NCBI GenBank assembly: GCA_024734555.1
Contig: JANPWX010000010.1
Location: 946,800 to 1,010,799, forward strand
From: Trochalopteron elliotii
Taxonomy: Eukaryota > Chordata > Aves > Passeriformes > Leiothrichidae
Direction of reading: 5' to 3'
DNA: 64,000 nt
Positions 52,560-64,000 of the stretch are shown piece by piece; position 1 is the first letter of the stretch; the number at the start of each line of letters is the position of its first letter. The notes under the pieces were generated by a model. It was not told the origin of the DNA. It worked only from the letters and a program-made list of their open reading frames with translations, and ran no database searches. The position numbers and the translations under genes are program-made.

Positions 52560-53860
52560 GGCTGCAGTTGCAGTTCCAGCTGAGCCAGGCAGGCAGTGGC
52601 AGCTACTGAAGAGGGCAGGGGCAGTGCTCTGCTCCTCACCCCCCTCACCGCCTCCAGACACTGGCACCTAAACCCCTACAAGGAGCTCCAGGGACATCAA
52701 AACCTCTGTGGACATCCTAATCTGGCAGAAAGATGCTTTTTTCTTCTTTTCCAAGCAGGGCGTGGAAAGCAGTGGCTGAGGGCAGGATCAGGCAGAGCTC
52801 AGGAGACAGCGCCTCTCTCTCATCAACTGTGGTGCACAATTTCACCCCTGAACTGCAGTCACTGGAGACCTGGCTGAAACTGTGGCATGTCCTCAACTCT
52901 AGTTCCACCTTCTGGTTTAGCCCACACTAACTGCTTATGCTGAACTCTAGTCCTGGCAGCTTGGCATGGCGTGACAACACACACAGACACTCAACTAAGG
53001 GAACTACTTAGTTCCCTTAGCTCCTCCCTGCTTTTGACAAAGCCCAGAGACCAGGCTCTGCCCTGCTCCAGTGCATGTGTCCCAGGGCCAGGGAGACTGC
53101 CAAAGGCCCAGAATGCTTCGTTTCCTCACACAGCACCACTACCCGTGAGAGGTGTTGGGGTATGCTGCAAGATGGTCTTTGTGAAGAGAGGTCAGGGCTG
53201 CCCTGTGCTGACACAGCAGCCCCACCATGGCCCCACAGCATGGCACAGCCAGGCTTGTCACGGCAGTGCCTCTGTGGTAACAGGTTAAGAAAGGGCCAAA
53301 CACCTCCCAAGTGTGAGGAATGAGGTAAGAAGTGTGAGAAGCAGCCCTGTGAGCACCCAGCCAGAGGAGCATGAGGAGCTGCAGGTGCCTGAGCAGGTAC
53401 TGCCGTGCAGCCCATGGAGACACAGCATTGAAGCAGGTTTTCCTGGCAGCCCACAGCCAGCTCTGCAGCTGGCTGAGGTCACCCACTGGTTTCAGAGTGA
53501 GGGACAAGGCCAGACCAGTCGTCACCACCTGGAGACCCAGCCAGCAGCTGAGGCCACACAGAGCAGAGGGGGCTGGTGGTCAGCCACTGCGGAAGCAGCA
53601 GGACAGCAGAACCCTCCAAAACCTGCAACATCTGATGCCCAACATGGGCTGTGCTCGTGTGCTGGGGAACCACCAAGCACCCACGTGGGGACACACCAGC
53701 CCCAACCCTCCAATCTGGAGGTCACAGCTGAGACACCACAATGCAGAGCTGGACCTCTGCTACTGCTGCTTGCTCAGCCCGATTTCCAGAAGGCCCTGGC
53801 AGACGGTAGATCCACCAAGGTCTGCACTGCCTGAGCAGAAGTGGATACACATGCTCTGTC
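52560..53860. other. GC-richer intronic segment, identity unknown
   Basis: Base composition rises clearly above the flanks, and overlapping open frames appear on both strands. The longest in the window, 233 codons, runs on the plus strand from 53371 to 54072, with a 173-codon frame at 53313-53834 in another register. The predicted peptides are rich in Ser, Pro, His, Gln and Cys and match no family I know. Frames open on both strands at once are expected in GC-rich DNA because stop codons are AT-rich. CpG dinucleotides are sparse, so it does not look like a classic CpG-island promoter. It could be an old, unrecognised repeat, a GC-rich intronic block or an exon of a non-coding RNA. Confidence 0.45.
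52995..53020. repeat. Perfect inverted repeat, 11-bp arms with 4-nt loop
   Basis: The arm CTAAGGGAACT at 52995-53005 is followed by a 4-base spacer and its exact reverse complement at 53010-53020. In RNA this could fold into a short hairpin. No flanking gene or terminator context gives it a role. Confidence 0.85.
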
Positions 53861-54933
53861 CTCAACAAGCTTCTGTGAAGGAGTATCACAGACCTGGCCT
53901 CACCACAGAAATTACTCACAAAAGTGTACTGAATTTTGCTGTCATTGGTGAAGAGAGCACCAGGACTGTGCTCAAAACCCAGTGCCTTTTAAGACATGAT
54001 GGCTGCTGTCTAAAGTCTTTGGCACTTTGTCCTGACATGAACAGCAAGCAATTATTAAGTCTGCTTGCTTAACTGATGCTGATTCCACATATTTACTCAT
54101 CTATAATCATGTCTATTTCTACTTAGTTTGTTATTTACATATATCTCTGTTTATTCACCTCTCATCTATTCCAGAGAAATGTTAATTTACCATTCAGGCT
54201 GCTAGTGATGGCATTGTGATTGACTGTTTTGCTATGCAGTGTGCTGAGCTGATGTCTTGTATTGCACTTCAGCAGCTGATTTGGTTTTCTGATTTTCTGT
54301 TATTTACTCTGTGATCTTAGTAAAACAGTGTAATTTTTTTTCAAATGGCAAATACAGCAGAATCCAAAAACTTTTGTCCTTGAAGAATACAATGCAATTA
54401 GATCTCTGACTTATATACTTATTCCCCAGCACATACACTGAGGACTGATTTTACCTCTGTACGTTTAAAAAAAATCAATACCATTAAATCCAGAACAAAA
54501 GGAAACTGAACATTCATCTGCAGTAAAACCTAAAAAACCTGCTGCCTTGATTTTACATGGTTGCAATGAATCTTTTTCCCCTGCACATTTAATTGAGCGA
54601 CACTGATTTCTGGAAACCACCTAAATCCTCCGAGACTGGTCACAGAAGTACACCTGTATATAAACCAAATTCTCAGTCTGAGAAAGGGTATTTCTACAAA
54701 GACATTTTAAACATTTCTATGTCCTGAAGTTTTAAAATGGAAGGAAAGTACTAATTAAGCAAACCTATAATCCTGAGTCTTGGCCCTGGAACAATTGAGT
54801 TGAGCATGAGTATACATATTTTTATACTGCTTGGTAACTGTTACAGCAAATCCCAAAACTTATCTCAGTGAGAGCTAATACAAGTGCAACAGAGCATCCA
54901 CTGAACTCCTGGTGTCTGTGAAAAATGCATGTT
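53861..54933 (-). other. PTPRF: Intronic sequence, nothing distinctive
   Basis: AT-rich sequence between the GC-richer segment and a CR1 tail. I see no repeat, exon or RNA gene in it. The 3' end of the chance 233-codon frame runs to 54072. Confidence 0.6.
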
Positions 54934-54990
54934 AAGTGGACTAGACAACCTCCACGTCTTCCCTCCAACCAACATCTCTATAACTCTACT
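54934..54990 (+). mobile_element. CR1 LINE 3'-end fragment, decayed
   Basis: The stretch contains ggactagacaacctcca, then ccctccaacc, then tctctataactct. This follows the known order of the avian CR1 3' end: a GGACTAGATGACCTCCA-like block, a CCTTCCAACC-like block, and a terminal ATTCTATGATTCT-like repeat. Only the last 60 or so bases are recognisable. It lies antisense to PTPRF. The many mismatches suggest an old copy. Confidence 0.65.
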
Positions 54991-57900
54991 GCCCAGAGGA
55001 AACTGCCATGAGACTATCACTAGTTATCTCCAAGGGGCAACACTGGGGATAGGGGCAGATCATGGTACAAGCTGTCTTTTTTAGCTAATTTTAAACATTT
55101 GTACCCCTAGGGTAGCCCTAGAAACACAGTCACAAAAAATAAGGATGTACTGAAAATACAGAAGTCTTTTCTTCTACATGTCTTTTCCCTCTCCTTAGAC
55201 TCAAATATGACCAGAGTGCCCATAGATTACGCATGTAGCAAGTTTTAATTTAACTGTATGTTGCTCAAACATGCTACATATAAATACAAGGAACTGAAGT
55301 GTCTTTTGCAGTGAAAACCTGTCCTTTCCCTGATAACCTACGTACCAAAGCTGAAAAACTACTGTTGAAAGCTTAAGGGGTGGGGGAAAAGGAAAAAGAG
55401 CTATTGTATTTCAAAGACAAATGTCTGAAATACCAGCCTGAGAGAAGCTCCTGAGTAAGTCTCAGATGACAGCAGGGAGAGGTGCTGGATGGCTGGGTGC
55501 CCATCACACCCACCTTCACTTACTCCATCATATGGAGTAACAACTCCAGACTGGCATAGTTCCCCTAAGTCCAAACTACTCCAGTCTTTCTCTCCCTAGC
55601 CTCTCTGCTCAGTGACATATCCCTGGAGCACATTCAGGCTGAGCCCTCTGAACTATTCTTGCTCCTCACTTCAAAACCAACATCCTATTACTCCAGGAGT
55701 AGAAGTCACTGCTCTCATTTCTATTCACTCATAAGCTTGAGGCAGGAGAATGGGAAAACTTGCACCTTCTTGGCTGAAATTTTCCCTGTTTGGTCTTTGC
55801 TCAAAACGAAATTATTCTGGAAAGCTTACGGGAACAACACAGTTCTGAGGAGGAAGACTGTAAAAAATAGAGTATTTGTTTCTCTTGTAAGAAACTGGCT
55901 TCATCTTATTTGGCTTGGGGCAGAAAAATAACAACTTGCTCAGACACGCTCTCCATTGAGAAATTAAAATAAAACCAAAAAGCAACATTTCAGAAGAAAA
56001 GGACTCTCCTTTCACATTTGGTAGTGTTAAAAAAGCCACTTGCCGAGCAAGCACAGATTTGTGGATAATCCTATAAAGCAAATCCCAAGGAGAGCCCCGT
56101 GGCATGCACGAGATGCTTGCAGAGATTTGGGCACACACCACTCTACTGAACGATCCTGAAAAATAGCACAAAATTCATGCATTGTCCTGAGCTGGGCGTA
56201 TGACACGTTCAAAACAAAAGCTCCTCTGAATTATATTTTAAAAGGTCAGCAAGAACATGCAAAAAAAGCCAGAGACAGTCAGGTATGCTCCAAATAATAT
56301 GGCTCTTGTCTGCCTTTCCCTGCAAAACAAAGTGTGGTGGGTTTGAGAGGGGAACCTGAAGCCCTCCAAGACAGAACCTCAGGTTTCCTGAAGAGCCACT
56401 GACACCTGTCCTGCAGGGCACCTCAGAGCCAGGCACAGCCATGAAGATCCTCTCTTGCCTGTATGTTATACAAAATCATTGTTGCTCCCTGCTATTCTGG
56501 AAAATTTGTTGTGAAACAATTCTTATAAACAAGAAAACCACCTCAGCACTGTTTCAAAATCTGCCCTACCAAACATCTGTAGCAGAACAGTAAAATTTCA
56601 GTTCTCTTTTCCAGGTTTTCCTTTCTTTACCAGGTGTCACTTCATTGCACGTGCTGTTTTTAGGCTCTGCAACTTCTTAGTGAACCCAAAGGACTTTCCC
56701 AGGGAGAAAAGTATCTCTTGTCAGATTTCCTTCAAGGCTGAGGACAGAGGTGTAGCCTCCCTCTAACTCGGCAGGGTGTCTTTTGTATGATCCATGGTCT
56801 TTGAGGAGTAACATACGATCTGCATTACCTGACTTGAATACAAGCCAGATCCTTGAAAAGTAATGCTGGGTCCTGGGTATTTAGCACAGATGCTTGCATT
56901 TTGATAAGCATTGAGCACACAATTGTCACATAAAATATGTTTCCTTGTAATTCTGTAAGAGCCAAAAATTTTAAGTGGCTGAAACCTAATATATGCCAAT
57001 ATAAATATACATAATGTATACAAATGTTAACTTGTTTTACTTCAAGGACTTTATTTCTTTATTTTTAAGATCATTTTCTTAAAATAAATGAGGAAATTAA
57101 ATGGAATCCTGATACATTTTCAGTATTTAGTACCCACACCAATATTCCTCATCCAGAAATTTTAATTCAGGGACTGGCAACACAATGTTTCTTCTGTTCT
57201 TGAGGATGCCATTTTTCCAAAGGGTCACACAAAGGTTTGAGGAAAAATGTATTACTGAACATGTCTGCAATTAACTGCTCTATGAACACCCACCTGCTGT
57301 GAGAGATTTTAAAGGAAAAAAAAATATCTATGTCCTCATGGTACAAGTTCTCACTACTCTAAATAGATGGGCAGCCAAAAATAAGACTTGTGTTGTAGGA
57401 GAGGGAAGCTTATATTTTTATCCAAAAGCTTTTACAACTTGAGCTAAATTAAGATTGGAAGTAGACTCCTCTGTGAACAGAAAAATTACAGTTGCAATAT
57501 AAGATGAACTGGATAAGAACATACAATAGGCATGGGCAATCTTATTTAGGTGCCTGGGCTAAATGAATAGTAAGAAATTATTGACACCGGACTGAACAGA
57601 TCACAATGAAATCAGTTTCTGAGCCTGGGAATTGTGAAATCCAGGTTTAAATCCCTGCCTTTAACCTTCCCTGTCACATGCACAAAGGCACAACTGTGCC
57701 TCACCTTCCTCTGTAAAACTAACCTGCTGTTCTCACATGGCTGCTGTCAGGACAAATATGTGAAAAATGATTATGTGGCTCAGTTATAATACTGGGAAGA
57801 AACCAACAATGACACAGACTTTCTCATGTTCATGACTGACTTTGAAGTGCAAATAAAGTGGTGCAGAAGACAGAGGTGGCCCATGCTTTTATGTACAACT

Positions 57901-60033
57901 GAAGTATTTCTGGGTTTCCTTTGTGATCCTGGATGATTGATATCTGCACATGGGTGGATGTGTACTGGAAAGATACCCTGGAGAAAGCTAATGTCTGATT
58001 CTTCTAAGCATCCATTGCAGGGCAGGGAACAAGTCAGGGGGCTCTCCAGCTATCCTTATGTTTAGTATCCTTATGCTGTCCTTGCAATACACCCACCATT
58101 GTTTAAATGTAGTTCCTGCTCCTTTGTGATTAGCAGGAATACTGTTTGGCAAAAAACATTTTTTTAAACTTGCATGTTTTATTCTTGGATAATATATACG
58201 TAGGAAGAGCCTGTTTGAGCCTTGTAATAACATTTCTTTAAGAATAGCTTATTAAAGCTTCTGTGGGTCTCAGTGAGCACAATGCTAATTCATTCCTTAT
58301 TTCTCCTATTTTGGTTTTATTTCACTAAGATGATAGCACTTTGTAAATGAAACTTTTGTTCTTTATTATTTGGTGCAAAGTACTTATTAAATAAATGCAA
58401 ATGTATGTGGTGGGGTGTTGCATGCTTAGATACTTACACGATTTTCATTTTATCCAGGGTATGGATCATAACCCTTTCTCCCATCCACTCAAAAAAAACA
58501 CTTAACAGCACCCCAATCACAGAAAATGACACTCCAAATCCAACATATTCCTCAGATCAATCTGAATTACAGGTTACCTCATGCTACCTGCATATTTCCT
58601 CTTTTTTTTTACGATCTTATTTTATTACGTTTTAATGCTTAAGAGATTCCCAACAGCTAGGACAAATGATTCTGCTATTTCAATCCAATTTTAGTGGTTG
58701 GGTTTTCCAGCTTCAAGTGTGAATGTCCATGATAATCAAATCTACAAACATTATCTCAGAGCAAGTTGCATTTCTCCTCGCCGCCTTCTCCTGACTTCCA
58801 TGAAGTTACTCAGAGCTAACTTTTGAGTTTGTACAAAATGAAATCAAATAAAGTGAATGATTAATATCCAAAATTCCAAGAAGTAGATCTTTTAACATGT
58901 TCCGTGACCTCTGTAACTTTCAGTAAAACAATTACATTACAAAAATAACAAAGGCAGTCATCCAGCAGAAGCTGTGCTTCTCCCTAAACACCAGCAGGAA
59001 ACACACTGAGCTAAGATTCAAGGTATTCATTTCAGCAGGCAAGACCCACTTTGCTTTGTTTATGTGGAGTAAGCTTAACTAAAGAAGAATGCAAGGGTAC
59101 ATGTGAGGTTAAGCATATACTTTTATCAGCATTTGTAATGACTTAAGCTCAGAAATTCTGACAATCTTCAACTCCTGCTTCTTCACCATCTTGGCAAAAA
59201 GGCTCTTTCCTGACTGTAAGTCCAATCTAAAGGCAAAGCCTTTGACAGGGCTGAGGTGTCTCTGCAGACACACAGCAGCAACTTCCACACCCAGACAGGC
59301 ATTTTCAAGCCCTCTTTTCCTTTTGGCCGACACAGGATTTATACTCACCAGATTAAGGCAAAATCAAGTGTTTTAAAATTTCTACTTGAAGAAACATCTT
59401 AAAACCTCCTGTGTCCTGTGTACTTCTAGTTCCAGTCTGGACATGTACACATCAATCAACCGTTCACCAGCAGAAACTCAGCCTTCCCTGTTAAATGCTG
59501 ATGTTTGGATAAATATGCTTATTCCACAGCAATATGGGTTAAAAGCCATTAGCTCACTCAAGTGTTAAGGCCACGATTACTGGATATTAATAAACTACAG
59601 CAACAGCCTGTCATCATAGTATTGCACTTGAGTAAATTTCTAATTCTGTCTCTTTATGAATCATGGAAATTGTTGACAAAGTTTAAACGCCTAAAATTAA
59701 CTGACGATACTGAACCAGAATTGTCTCAGCCAGCCATCACACGAGGATGCTGTGCAAGGCACATTCTGGGTGCTGATTTATTTGTGGAGTTTTATGCAGA
59801 CAACTTAGACCTTAACGCAGTGGGGAGGTGGTTTTTCTCCATATCACATCTGCAGGGGGCCTACAGATTTTGCACACAGGGTGGCAAATTTTCTCCGTTA
59901 TTTTGCCAGGCTGTTGTAATTGCAATGTCTTTCTCAAAGTGCCTGGCTGGCTATCAGTGTGAGCTGTTTTACATCTTAGTAAAAAAATCCCTAACTCTGG
60001 CTAATCCCTGGGCTTTGACTGACTCTCATCCAT

Positions 60034-60052
60034 GGGAAGGGGGTGGGGGGGG
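60034..60052 (+). repeat. G-rich tract
   Basis: Runs of 3, 5 and 8 guanines occur within 19 bases. The long run can be split to supply a fourth G-triplet, so a G-quadruplex is possible, but it is a weaker candidate than the tract at 40571. Confidence 0.7.
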
Positions 60053-61088
60053 AAGTAAATGCATCCCTCTACTATGACATCATTCTTACTTGCTTCCAAT
60101 ACCTGAAATAACACGTAACCAAAAAAAGAAAAATATTCCAAGAACCATAAAGCAGTCCTGCATGCAACTGAAGAATACTGATTAAAAACAAATCAGAAAA
60201 ACAGCCCAGTAAAACATCCTTCTAGAACCTGAGGTTGCCTTCATTTTCCATCTTCTGCTTTTACGTTTCCCCAGAGCACTCACAGCTTGTGTGTGCAGCC
60301 TGTTACATATTTTGGGGAAAAGCCAGAACTATATATGAGTTCAGCTTTAACTTCCCAGCATTTATACTAAGCATTACACAGAGTAGAAAAACAAAGGAGA
60401 GCAGAGAAGTGCTGCTCTAACTGCAGACCTTCCAGCAGCCTCACAGAATGGTTTTCTACTTTAATTTAAAACTGAAACCTGAAGTCAAATTTCCACCTGG
60501 TAATAGCTTAAAGGCACTTCCAATTAAGTTGGTAATACACACTTTCTGAGTTAATAAATTTTTCAGCCTCTGTGTTTAATACAATTAAGCATTTGGGCCT
60601 TTGGCCTTAGACCTTATTCAGCCTGAGAAAGGATTGCAGGGAGACAGTCTCCAATTATCACCATTTACATAACATTCACTTAAGGGCTTTCAAATGCATA
60701 CATATAGAACATCCATTTAATAATACACAAAATTCAGTACCTGAACTCAGGCTGCCTCTCTCTTGCACACAATATGTACAAGGGACAAGAGAATAAAACC
60801 CCCATACAAGGGACTCTAAAATCAAGTCATCACCACACTGCCTAATGCAGCACAGAACAGCTGTGCCTGCTCCTAGCAACTTACTTTTCCTTGCATATCT
60901 GCATTTTGTTATTTGCAAATTTCTTCAAAACTTCAAAGTTAATAAAGCATATTGCACAGTGTAAAGAATCCGCTAAAATATGCAGAACCAGGAAACAGAC
61001 AAAACTGAAATCTTGTGCTTGAAAAAACATGAAAATTAATTTTGCCAGCATGCCTACCACATTAAACAAACTTTTTTTTTTCCCACAC

Positions 61089-61116
61089 AAAAGGATTAAA
61101 AGGTTTTAATCCTTTT
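61089..61116. repeat. AT-rich perfect palindrome, 13-bp arms
   Basis: AAAAGGATTAAAA at 61089-61101, two central G bases, then the exact reverse complement at 61104-61116. The 2-base centre is too small for a relaxed hairpin loop, so it would open to a shorter stem or act as a symmetrical binding site. Confidence 0.85.
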
Positions 61117-61630
61117 TTGCAAGCACTAGTCCTCGATTCAGCAGTTCGAAAGGCTTTGCCAAGTTCAGGTTTTTCCTCTGCTTTTAAGAATTAAAAGCAA
61201 GTGCAAACCTTGTTTTGTAAACAGATATCATAGTAGAATGATTCTAACAGAACTGGGAGGCAGAATACGTGACCTCTTCACAAAATTCGTTACTAAAGTA
61301 AAGGCATTCTGGGCTCCCAGGAAGGGACCTGCATTTCATTTTAATGCGACTGTATGTTGCTCTGTTCTCCTCCTATAGTAATGAAACAAATTCCTGCCTC
61401 ATCTGCTGGTAAAGAGGAAGACTTTCTGCTTAATGATAGCAAAGTATATGCTGGCACTTCTGTAATACAGTAATTTTTTTTCTATTTGTGTCAACTGTTT
61501 TATCATGCAGTGGCTGTAGTACAGTCTGTAGAAAACCAAGAAATGTAATTTTCACATTTAAATGTTTACCAGAGCACAGAGCTAGGTACCCAAGCAAAAT
61601 ACTCTCAAGTGGAGGAAAGAAAAAAGAAGT

Positions 61631-61766
61631 AGATCACAGACCACAGAATGTTTTGACTTGAAAGGGACCCACAAGGATCAAGTCCAACTTTTAAGTGAAT
61701 GGCCTGGTATTAAACCACAACCCTAGTGTTATCAGCACCATGCTCTAACCAACTAAGCTAATCCCA
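61631..61766 (-). mobile_element. tRNA-Ile-derived SINE with CR1-like tail (TguSINE1-type)
   Basis: Read on the minus strand, the head TTAGCTTAGTTGGTTAGAGC matches the D-arm of tRNA-Ile, with an RNA polymerase III A-box at 61749-61760. A decayed B-box GGTTTAATACC lies at 61706-61716; consensus GGTTCGANTCC shows two transition-type losses at its CpG. The anticodon loop reads CTGATAA, an Ile anticodon. After the tRNA part come GTTGGACTTGATCC, GTGGGTCCCTTTCAA and ATTCTGTGGTCTGTGAT, which is a CR1-type 3' tail. This head-plus-tail layout is that of the passerine TguSINE1 family. It is sense relative to PTPRF. Clear target-site duplications were not seen. Confidence 0.85.
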
Positions 61767-64000
61767 GGCTCTCAGTTGTTTTGACTCAGTCTTTCCTGAA
61801 ATTCCCTGAAAAATAGGTCTGTTTCTCCATTAAAAAGCTTCCTCCAAGTCAAACTCCTTGGAAGCTTGGATAGAGGTTCAAAAATGAAGGTTTGAACACT
61901 TCTGGAGATACCATTGAGCATTTTTTACCCAGTAATGATGCATTTTTGAATGGCCAAATGAAGGCACAAAGCCTCACAAAGCTGAAAAGCCCTTTGAGCA
62001 GAGTTTTGATGTCAGGGCTACCACCTCAACCTGGCAGCCAGGCTGTGCTGACAGGGAACTGCTGAGCAATTCCAACCCTCCACATCAGAAAAACAAGAAC
62101 TACGCAGAGTGTCACAGCCACGCTGCACAGCGCCTGGGGGCTGCAGGGAGACCAAGATGTGCTAAAGCCAGGAGAACTCCAGAAGCCACTGTATCCTGTC
62201 CAGGAACAACCCCTGAATTCTCCCAAAATGACTCTGTATGTACGTGGAAAATCTCTGATTCCATATAACCTGATGGATGTCCAAACCCCACAGTAAAGAG
62301 AACCAGTGACAGATGCCAGAGATTTAGAGTTTTACAGCTGCCACGACCCAGCTCTGCCCTGTGCACAGAGCAGGGCAGGTGCTTCATCTCAGGAGGTGCC
62401 CAGTTCCCTCCACCACCCAAGGCTTTCTGGTTCAGAAAGGACTGAGTTCTAGAAAAGCATCAAAATTAATCACCTTCATGTTTGCTGCATTCTTGATTTA
62501 ATTTTTCTAGCATCCATTCCTTGCTGTGTTATGAATTTAACAGATAAAATGAAAACCTCTTTTCACTTTAATAACTTTTCTCTGTGCAATCAGCTCAACC
62601 TCTGCTTCTAAACTGAGTTTTTTAAATCTCCAGCTACCAGGCATGGTTCCAGATTTTATTTTTCTGTGGCCTTTTACTTGCATCAAACTTTACCATGATT
62701 TCACCCAATTATGCGTAGAGTTGCAAGAAACGCAGAAAGCCAAAGTCCACATGGAGAAGTTAGCATTTGCCACGCCACAAAAAGTTGCTGTGGCCACCAG
62801 GTTTATCCTGAAGCCTAGCAGATCATGCAATGGGACCACAGGGTGCTGAGTTTGAACTACCACAGCTGGCTGAGGATGTGTGCACAGGCTGGAGGGTGCA
62901 CTGGAGAGGAAAGGCTGCACACAGGACATGCAGGAGCCACCCTGGTGGGTGGCACTGGGGCTGCTGGGGAACCCAGTTATGCCACAGGCTCCACAGCAGC
63001 ACGTGGTTCAGCAGGGACTGATCTGTCTAAAGGAGAAAAATCTTCCATGTCATGAATTATCTCTTTTTCAGCACCTCTGACAATATCTGTATCTTTGAGA
63101 AAAGGGAAAACCAGTTAACATCACCACTGCAGTAGGTATCTTGGCAAGGCAGTGCATATACTACATCAAGGAGGGGACAGTGTACTTCATTCTCACCAAG
63201 CCAGAACACTGCCTGCTACCCTGAAACAAACTCCCCTAGTTAAAAACACCAAAAGTATAATCCTCATTTGTTTAGAAGTACATGCTCCTTGCTCACCATG
63301 GAGTCCTCGTGCAAGTTACAGACCTCACTGTGACACCAACTCCTGCAGTACCAATTCCTAGGACACTAACAGACCAAAATCCAACAAAGCAGGGGCAGGA
63401 AGTTCCAGCATATTACTACACTGAGAGAAACTGGCACTCCTGACACGACCTTTCAGGTTGGGTATCCTTCAGCAACTACTTTCTCTGAGAGAACCTTACT
63501 GCTCTGACTGTACTCAGAGTCATGAGCCATGTCTGCTGACAGAGTGCCTGAAGAGTAACCTTCACCAAGCAGGACCTCAGGACAGAGACTGAACAATGAA
63601 GACCATCCAGTAGCTCCTGCCATTTTTTGGTTTGTATTCTCTCACGCACTGTAACTAATTTAGATATTTTTAGCCATGACCTGCTTGCAGATAGTATTCC
63701 ATTTTCCCTCAACCCAGGCCTCCAGCATCTTCCACATTTCTCCTCATGTCAGCAGTAAGTCTCAGTTTTGTGCATGATTCTCATGATCACAGAAGGCTGC
63801 CAGGCATTGTGAGGGGTTGACTCCTTGCCATACATTCACCAGGGTAAATCCATCAGGGAGAACCCAGAACTGGGAATATCATCTCTCACACTGACTTCTG
63901 CAGCCTGGAAAGATGTTTGTGTGTCTCAGGTTTGGGGATGAACACGTGGAAGGCTGCACATGCCATGAGAGCCAGAAGACAAGTATGCTGCTTACACAGA
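61767..64000 (-). other. PTPRF: Upstream PTPRF intron, nothing recognised
   Basis: Mixed-composition intron. The part from about 62000 to 62430 is moderately GC-rich and carries chance frames on the minus strand (62026-62226 and 62112-62420). One has a hydrophobic run but does not fit a LAR signal-peptide exon. Overlapping plus-strand frames at 62825-63080 likewise show no family. Confidence 0.6.

Larger units (their letters stand above)
54991..61630 (-). other. PTPRF: Upstream PTPRF intron, mostly featureless
   Basis: AT-rich intron. It includes a G-rich tract at 60034-60052 and an AT-rich palindrome at 61089-61116, listed separately. The 171-codon plus-strand frame at 59562-60077 has no family resemblance and ends in the G-rich tract, so I treat it as chance. 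No signal-peptide exon for PTPRF was recognised. Confidence 0.65.

Noticed and set aside
53371..54072. 233-codon plus-strand frame, the longest in the window, as a gene
   Set aside because: No recognisable domain, unusual composition, overlapping frames on both strands and GC-rich context. It is kept only as a finding to test.
56330..56350. TGTGGTGGGTTTGAGAGGGG, similar to the start of another bird LTR
   Set aside because: The resemblance ends after about 12 bases, and nothing further matches an LTR.
62026..62226. Minus-strand frame with a hydrophobic run, considered as the PTPRF signal-peptide exon
   Set aside because: The hydrophobic run is far from the methionine, the sequence does not resemble LAR signal peptides, and no phase-1 donor in the right place was evident.
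1..64000. Bacterial-type systems, CRISPR arrays, operons or viral insertions with coding capacity
   Set aside because: No regularly spaced repeats, no ribosome-binding-site-led gene runs and no intact viral genes. The spliced receptor exons and bird retroelements show this is vertebrate intron.

Overview
This window is vertebrate nuclear DNA, and nearly all of it is intron. It is AT-rich, has no dense gene layout, and none of its many short open reading frames looks like a whole gene. The only coding sequence I can support is two exons on the minus strand, at 51078-51223 and 48254-48395. Read in that order they encode the first immunoglobulin-like (Ig1) domain of a LAR-type receptor protein tyrosine phosphatase. 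The residues fit PTPRF (LAR) better than its paralogues PTPRD and PTPRS. Both exons have canonical AG/GT splice boundaries. The intron phases are 1-0-1, which is normal for an Ig domain split by one intron.

The organism is most likely a passerine bird. A short element at 61631-61766 (minus strand) has a tRNA-Ile-like head and a CR1-like tail, which is the architecture of the TguSINE1 family of songbirds. Two decayed CR1 3' ends (17742-17815 and 54934-54990) and a fragment of a bird ERVL-type LTR (44044-44162) agree with an avian source. Species cannot be fixed from the sequence alone.

Layout in the direction of transcription (high to low coordinates): 64000-51224 is the 3' part of a long upstream intron. 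It holds the SINE, a CR1 tail, a GC-richer segment (about 52560-53860) and some inverted repeats. Then come the first Ig1 exon, a 2,682-bp intron, and the second Ig1 exon. From 48253 down to 1 is the start of a very long downstream intron of at least 48 kb. That intron holds the LTR fragment, a (GGGAGA)n G-quadruplex-prone repeat, a T-rich low-complexity tract, a CR1 tail and a few compact stretches that could be regulatory. The signal-peptide exon and the Ig2 exon were looked for by motif and not found, so both probably lie outside the window.

I found no previously undescribed gene system. The observations most worth a second look are the seven-run G-quadruplex motif at 40571-40615, the 28-bp near-perfect palindrome at 10343-10370 inside a possible conserved block, an RFX/X-box-like palindrome at 30939-30952, and the GC-richer segment that carries the window's longest open frame.
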